From Calcarisporiella thermophila CBS 279.70 (lineage: Eukaryota; Calcarisporiellomycota), in assembly GCF_041956535.1 (NCBI RefSeq), contig NW_027192191.1, forward strand, positions 131,702-195,701: a DNA stretch of 64,000 bases, in the 5' to 3' direction. This document shows positions 58,901-64,000 of this stretch, one piece after another; within the stretch, counting starts at the first letter, position 1, and every line of letters begins with the position of its first letter. Position numbers and translations under genes: made by a program. The notes beneath the pieces are model-generated. The model made no database searches, was not told the DNA's origin, and saw nothing but the letters and a program-made list of their open reading frames with translations.

Positions 58901-59201
58901 CATTGAGGAGCGACTTGCTTCCTTGGTGAGGAAGGCGGGAAACATCGGTAGAATGTATAAGATCGCCTGGGTCTTCTTCAAGGGTGGCAGAAGGCATGCG
59001 ATTTCGCTGGCCTATCTGCGTATACCCCTCCCGATTCCTCAGGACGAGGTAACGATAAAGAGCAAGCACAATAAGAATGCCTAGGGCTGCTAAAGGAGTG
59101 AAAGCAAACGCGTAACATGGCGTGTCAGTTTTGGAAGAACAAACGAGTAGAGAGCCAGTTGGCGCATGGAATTTTGCTCCAGCCTGGGTGAGGAACTCCA
59201 T
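55967..59201 (-). CDS. HMT1/ABCB6-type half-size ABC transporter, four exons
   Basis: Vacuolar or organellar ABC half-transporter; relatives move phytochelatin-metal or glutathione-metal complexes or porphyrins. Exons 58616-59201, 57383-58542, 56904-57287, 55967-56809 (990 residues). An N-terminal extra membrane domain (about five helices, residues 1-230) marks the HMT1/ABCB6 group. The core transmembrane domain includes [20 protein letters not shown] and [20 protein letters not shown]. The nucleotide-binding domain has Walker [11 protein letters not shown]-loop PQ, signature [16 protein letters not shown], Walker [13 protein letters not shown] and the H-loop VIAHRL. The C-terminal extension is long: acidic EEEEEEED and a polybasic end [14 protein letters not shown]. 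The intron 1 donor (GTAGGACG at 58615) is chosen because it is the only one that keeps the frame. Confidence 0.93.
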
Positions 59202-59861
59202 TTCGAATTAGGCAGTTCCCGCACAGCAATAGAATGTTCGTACACAATCACACCGCGAGGGAGAGAGAATCAGAGCAGTAGGTAGGAATAAAAAAAAGAA
59301 CGCAGTACGTAGACCACCCGCTCTTGTTTTTACTATTTTTCCGAAGGATGTGACTTAATAATACGCGAAGGAGTGGCACAGCGCCTCCATTTTATATTCC
59401 AATTAGTCATCGCCTCGTTTTTATGCTCATTAATAAGCCCTCAAGGATGCGTGTACTTGCATGCGCGGCCTTTAGAAGGAAATGTATAGAATCATTTCTT
59501 AGGGTGTGAGTAGAGACCATCCTGTCGAGCTCAAGGTGCTCAATAATATCCAAACAATCAAACTAGGAACATAATAAGCACGCCTCCATTAAAAAAATTT
59601 GCCATTTCAATGCTTTTAAACAAATAGGCGAAATGGACTGGCCCATCGATATTAAGGCGAGGCGTTTACCCGGCGGGTCTGTAACAGATGGAGAGAGAGA
59701 AAGAGAAAGCTTTCAATGGCTTCTATCTTATTTTCCATGGCTCCTCCATCTTCACGTGTGGAGTTTATCCAGGTCAAATTTGGCGGAAATTGAATCCACA
59801 GGCACCTTTATTACCACTATTTATCATAATCTATACTGCGAGAGCATTACGAGATTCAACC
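59202..59861. other. Divergent promoter between the ABC transporter and cytochrome b5
   Basis: About 660 bases serving both start sites. No gene is seen. The plus-strand frame 59633-59899 overlaps the cytochrome b5 start in another frame and is not coding. Confidence 0.4.
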
Positions 59862-60560
59862 ATGTCGGAAAAGAAGCTTTTAACTCTCGAGGATGGTAAA
59901 CACACTTTCCACTCCAAGCTCAATCATTTTTTCGGCTAATTGTGCTGTTTACGCTACAATTCAGTGCAAAAGCACAACACTAAAGATAACCTCTACATTA
60001 TTATTCACAATAATGTGTTCGATGTTACGAAATTCCAAGAGGAGGTATGCTTTCCTGTTGGAACTCCATTTGCTATCAAATCATCCAACATTGTACTTTT
60101 TTTCCCTCTTACTCCTTGTAGCATCCAGGTGGTGAAGAAGTACTCCTCGAGGAAGCGGGCAAGGATGCAACAGAGGCTTTCGAGGATATAGGTCACTCGG
60201 ATGAAGCACGTGAGCTAATGCAGAATTTTCTAGTCGGCTCTATCGAGGGTGTAAGTATCGAAAGAGATATCCTAAGACACTCCAAGAAAGTTTTGATGCC
60301 GATGTTACGGATTGATTTTAGGCCGAGCCGGTGAAGGACGATGTGGCAAAGAAGAATAAGCAACCATCATACCCAAGCCCACGAGAAGAAAAGAAGGAAG
60401 CGCAGGAGGGAAGGCAAGTTAGCTATCCATTTGAGTCTCTCTTAACTCTCTCTCAACTCTGCCCTGGTTCCTCTCCCGGTATAGCTCTGTGCGCTTGCTT
60501 ATCCCAGTGGCCATTGGAGTGATTGGCTTCCTCGCCTTCAAATTACTTGCTAGACGTTAA
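59862..60560 (+). CDS. CYB5: Cytochrome b5, tail-anchored, five exons
   Basis: Haem protein of the ER membrane that donates electrons to desaturases, hydroxylases and P450s. Exons 59862-59895, 59965-60044, 60122-60250, 60322-60413, 60485-60560 (136 residues). Haem domain: [40 protein letters not shown] (axial His in HPGG), [18 protein letters not shown] (second axial His in GHS). A charged linker follows, then a hydrophobic tail ([19 protein letters not shown]) ending RR. Intron 4 (60414-60484) starts GCAAGT after AG; this GC-AG splice is needed to reach the membrane anchor. Confidence 0.94.
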
Positions 60561-60811
60561 TGGTGGAATCTATATTGTCGCGAATACACCTGCTTGTCCA
60601 TTTTGTCCATGTGCTTATTAGCTTAATTAAACTCCCAACTCTTCTGCTTGCAAAAAAAAACTTTTTGTCTGGAATAAAATGGAGGAGAAAACAAGAAGTG
60701 AAGGATAGATTACAACGGGAACAGTGAGCTGGTTTTAGGAAGGCTAATGTATAAGAAATTGAAATAAAAAGACACGTGTGGCTAGTGATTACAACTAAAT
60801 ACTTTTTTTTC

Positions 60812-62480
60812 TTATTCAATTGACATAATCCTGGTGGGATTAGTTTGTGTGTATTCTGCTCCACTCGTATGTAAAACTAAGCACAAAAGAAGTGGTCGAT
60901 TATCCGCCCGTCTCGTGAAAAGATAAAAAATCAAGGCATTTGGGAGGTGTACTTACGATGCTGCTTAAGTCCCTTTCCAAAATTCATCCAACACACTATC
61001 GCATTCACAAACGTCAACACGAGAGCAATAAAGGATAGAACCGCTATAGAGAAGGGGAAAAAAAAAAGAGTAAGAGAAAGAGTAGGTTGAGAAATGGAAT
61101 AAACAAAACGAATACCAAATGCGGTCAAAAAGAGTACGATATGCTGGTATTTTAACTCCTGGCTAGGATCGTACATCCGAACTAGCTTGAAGATGAAATA
61201 GATCTATTTAAAATTCACGTCAGCGTCCATCGGGTATATTCTTAGGCCATCGATCTATCGAAGTACGTACCATCCCTCCCACTAAACCCATCAGGAAGAT
61301 GATCATCATTGTACGCGATTCATGTCGTACCTAAAATATTCAGTTAGCACAACCGGTTTGACCGAGGGGCGGGGGGGGGGGGGGGCAGAGCATAGCTAAC
61401 ACAATACATACGCTCCAGACAGCAATTAGGAGGATGGCAATCGTCAGGGGGATGGCTAGAATCGTTAGAGGAAACTCGATGTCTCCGCCCGGTTGCAAGA
61501 TGAGCACGAGGAATTGTATGCTAAAAAAAAGGCGGCAGCAGACAATGAGACTTAGTCTGGGCATAAAAGGCAGGATGGTGCGAAGCGGTACCTGAATCCA
61601 AGGAAGAAGAATATGTCCAGTTTCAAGAGCATCAGAAATATCTGATACGCCCTATACATGTCTATACGCAACAGCACGCGGTTAGCAGGAGGTTTTCAAC
61701 TCGGTTAGCTTACAAAAAGCGCTCACTTTTCATTTGGGGATCGGCCCCGATCTTTTTGTAAATCTGCCACCCGAAGTCTTTGTAAAGTTGCCATCCCAAA
61801 TACAGATAGGCAATCTCGGTTCCCCCCGTCACGATGGTCACCCCGATTAACTTCAACTTTATCTCTTGATAAATTTCCGCACTATCAACAGTGATGAAGC
61901 CGGTCTTTAGCGAGTCCTGGATCTGGCTGAATTGGAAAATGGAGAATATAAAACAGCAAAGATTGCTCACGGCGAAGCCAATGATTTGGATCGTATTCTT
62001 GTGAACCACCTATGGATAAAAATGAGGCGTATCCAATATTAACCAGAGACGGGAGCTAGGCATGAGCAATCGTGATGAATTACCGCATCCCACACCAAAA
62101 TGAATTGGAAAACCTGTGAAAACACGAATATAATCAGGTAGACCGGAATGCCCCTGCCGGGTGAGTAAGGAATGTATTGGGATATTCTATTGAGGGTTGA
62201 GGCGTTATCAGTGAGTAAAAATAAGTGGGGAAAATGGAAGCGGAAGAATCGTGTTTACACTGCTCGTTGATAATCGGTGTAAATGAGAGACTCCAAAACG
62301 ATAACTATTAAAGCTTCACAAAACACTATGCCTAATGTTAGGCGTGAGAAGAACGAAGATGGTAAAAACTAGAGCGAAAATAAATTCAAGTCATGGAGAG
62401 CCGATCAGTAAGAATGCCAAAAGATAGGCCTACCCGTCTTAGTTGCATCACCAGCGAGTTCTGCGAATGGATATGCAGGC
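60812..62480 (-). CDS. UPF0658-family Golgi multi-pass membrane protein, at least ten exons (5' end unresolved)
   Basis: Fungal multi-pass protein of the UPF0658 group, located to the Golgi in fission yeast; biochemical role unknown. Exons: a first one ending at 62434, 62259-62331, 62084-62186, 61727-62009, 61592-61661, 61412-61520, 61271-61330, 61116-61203, 60957-61043 and 60812-60876. All joins keep the frame. Typical blocks: IVFCEALIVIVLESLIYTDY, VISQYIPYSPGRGIPVYLII, VVHKNTIQIIGFAVSNLCCF, YLYLGWQLYKDFGWQIYKKI, MYRAYQIFLMLLKLDIFFFL, GFSIQFLVLILQPGG, YFIFKLVRMYDPSQELKYQ, NFGKGLKQH. Six to eight hydrophobic helices. Upstream, the in-frame read LFPPAYPFAELAGDATKTG looks coding, but I see no Met in that frame, so the start lies in an unrecognised upstream exon. 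A G15 run lies in the intron 61331-61411. Confidence 0.85.
61371..61385. repeat. G15 homopolymer inside an intron
   Basis: Fifteen G (plus strand), just after GGGGC, inside the intron between exons 61271-61330 and 61412-61520 of the UPF0658 gene; C-rich in the transcript. Confidence 0.85.
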
Positions 62481-63520
62481 GGAAACAAAGAAGAGAAGAA
62501 GCACCAATGCTTCCTAAACGATGATATGATAAAGCGAATGGGAGGAGAGTTGCGATCAATAAAGACTGAAAACCCTGTGCTTCTTTTTTTAAAATATTCT
62601 AATGACGGCTTCTGCCATAGAGGCTTAAAATGGCTTCTTATTCGTGCGAAGCCAAATTCTTTGATCCGGCGGAGATTGGGCCGCCTAATGGATCCTGCTG
62701 ACAGCTTTTTGAGCCCAACTTTCTCTCACCAAACTCTATCCCCTCCTCCCTGCTTTCCCCGCAAAGAGCTTAGAGAGAGCGGTGTGACTGCCGTCCCCTC
62801 GACTCCCTCTCACCGTTAGAGCTTGTTGCTGAATGATTCAGCCAACCCGTTCTTTCATGAATTTCGTCTTGGATTCTGACAGCTGTCAGCCTGGTTCTCG
62901 TGAGTTGGAATAGGAGGCATCAAAGAGGGTGGCGAGGATATGGGGTCCCAGCCTTGCCGCGCTGATGGCTGATAACGGCATTTTGGAAAAAATTTGGCCG
63001 GTGTAGAGAGGCTTGGAAAACCTGCCGTCTTCCGGATACATTCCGATGCAATTCAATTTTGTATTTGTCAAATTGCAGAGCAGAAGGACAGTTCTCTGTG
63101 GCAAGTCCCTTTCTTTCAATATGGGACTAAGGGCCGAGAGCCTTGATTTTAACAAGGTAAAGCCACCGCAATATTTGTTTACCTAGCTGCATTGCTATCT
63201 GGCACTGTAATGAAAGTATCTCAAGCATTTTGATTTGAACTATCACACTTGAAACATTTAGTGCGGGCCAGAAACATGGTTGCAAACGCGTAGACAAGAC
63301 CTCTTTATATAAAGGGGAAAGGGAAATATAAAAGTAAGGAAACCAAATGGGGGGGGGGGGAGATATAGTATTTAAATAATGCAACGAGAAAAAAAAATAA
63401 CAACAAAATGTAACACCTCGTTAGAAGAATACAAAGGGGGGATAACGAGAAATTAAATAATTTTACATATGTAGAGAGAGAGCCCATCCTGACCCATCTT
63501 AATACAATTTAATCAATCTC
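62481..63520. other. Intergenic region upstream of UPF0658 and downstream of the bHLH gene
   Basis: About 1 kb. Short frames (62526-62819 plus, 62886-63155 minus) carry no recognised features. An upstream exon of the UPF0658 gene may lie here. A G-rich run occurs at about 63350. Confidence 0.35.
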
Positions 63521-64000
63521 CTAGTCCGTCAGCGCCAGCTCATTCTCACTGCCACTACTGCTGGCGCCACAACAGCCACCACCAATGACGGCCAGAGCCG
63601 GGAAGAGGTGCTGCGGAATTCCACTCTTTCCGTGGGCCTCTTGCTCTAGACCCACTCGCAGTTCCATTGTCGCCACCTTGTCTCGTAGTGCTGCGGTTTG
63701 CTTCTCTAGCTGCTTGATATAACCGACCGCCTTGCTCAGCACCACGCTTTTGGAGTAGTTTGCGTCCCGCAAAGCGGGGACGATCTCGGTCAGTTCTGAA
63801 TAGCCTAGGCGAATGGCATTCCGCCGCTTCTGTTCGGAGGCTATGTGGTTGGCGCGTTTTTCGTCTTCCGTGAGAAGCTCCCGAGCCATGCCTTGGCTGC
63901 TGTTCTTTCTTGTGGACGCGGACGGTCTTCTCTTGGAGTGTTCGGCAGGAGGGTTGGCTTCTGGGGACTGTCGTGAGTTGAGCGAGAGCTTGCGAGCGCG
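63521..64000 (-). CDS. bHLH (Max/Mlx/Ino4-like) transcription factor, C-terminal part, cut by window edge
   Basis: Partial gene: the frame is open to the right end of the window and continues beyond it. Visible part 159 residues. A basic Ser-rich stretch precedes the domain, then the basic region NHIASEQKRR with the H-E-R contact pattern that reads CACGTG-type E-boxes, helix 1 NAIRLGYSELTEIVPALRD, loop, helix 2 YSKSVVLSKAVGYIKQLEKQ, and a short leucine-zipper-like helix (TAALRDKVATMELRVGLEQE). The C-terminus is short and small-residue-rich. Closest in style to Mlx/Ino4-like factors. A Met at 63889 could be an internal start, but upstream sequence is open and coding-like. Confidence 0.88.
   Translation of the reverse strand, partial: RARKLSLNSRQSPEANPPAEHSKRRPSASTRKNSSQGMARELLTEDEKRANHIASEQKRRNAIRLGYSELTEIVPALRDANYSKSVVLSKAVGYIKQLEKQTAALRDKVATMELRVGLEQEAHGKSGIPQHLFPALAVIGGGCCGASSSGSENELALTD

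Overview
The window is a piece of a nuclear fungal genome. The genes are rich in short spliceosomal introns (mostly about 45-140 nt, GT-AG with some GC-AG). The protein set is also fungal: Zn2Cys6 and HSF-type regulators, a cell-wall-integrity type MAPK, Kre9-like and GPI-type Ser/Thr-rich wall proteins, an HMT1-type half ABC transporter and a UPF0658 Golgi protein. UBE2S, NUP37 and a class II (plant/bacterial-type) DAHP synthase are present, and a Kunitz-domain secreted protein sits in the middle. S. cerevisiae lacks the first three. This points to a filamentous fungus far from budding yeast, perhaps an early-diverging (Mucoromycota or Zoopagomycota-like) lineage, but I cannot place it by sequence alone. 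Almost every gene had to be rebuilt from several exons, and the exon positions are given in each entry.

Layout. 0-9 kb is AT-rich and gene-poor: a secreted lytic polysaccharide monooxygenase (LPMO), a Git3-like seven-TM receptor and an NXPE/PC-esterase type II membrane protein, separated by 1.7-3 kb of apparently empty DNA. 9-25 kb is dense housekeeping sequence: small secreted protein, class II DAHP synthase, Slt2-type MAPK, TAF14-like YEATS/ET protein, a repeat-rich secreted protein, NUP37, an amphiphysin-like BAR-SH3 protein and asparagine synthetase. 25-33 kb is GC-rich and holds a Ser/Thr-rich GPI-type protein, a long empty GC-rich spacer, a transcription factor with two tandem Zn2Cys6 clusters, a Kre9-like wall protein and an HSF-domain factor. 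33-43 kb holds a p24-alpha cargo receptor, tRNA isopentenyltransferase, a tiny zinc-finger protein, a GCK-type kinase, a REEP/Yop1-family protein and a tRNA-Gln(CTG). 43-48 kb is AT-rich again and is an island of secreted products (small Cys-containing protein, Kunitz-domain protein, zinc metalloprotease) with a glutathione S-transferase. 49-64 kb holds UBE2S, ELF1, a double-START tail-anchored protein, the HMT1-like ABC transporter, cytochrome b5, a UPF0658 membrane protein and, cut by the right edge, a bHLH regulator.

Functional themes. Cell wall and surface: LPMO, PC-esterase, MAPK, Kre9-like, GPI proteins. Membrane shaping and traffic: BAR-SH3, p24, REEP, double START, UPF0658. Transcription and chromatin: TAF14, ELF1, Zn2Cys6, HSF, bHLH. 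There are no operons or gene clusters in the bacterial sense; neighbours are mostly divergent or convergent pairs. The clearest things to follow up are the tandem Zn2Cys6 factor, the fungal Kunitz protein and its secreted-protein island, the double-START tail-anchored protein, and the raised frequency of GC-AG introns and minute first exons.
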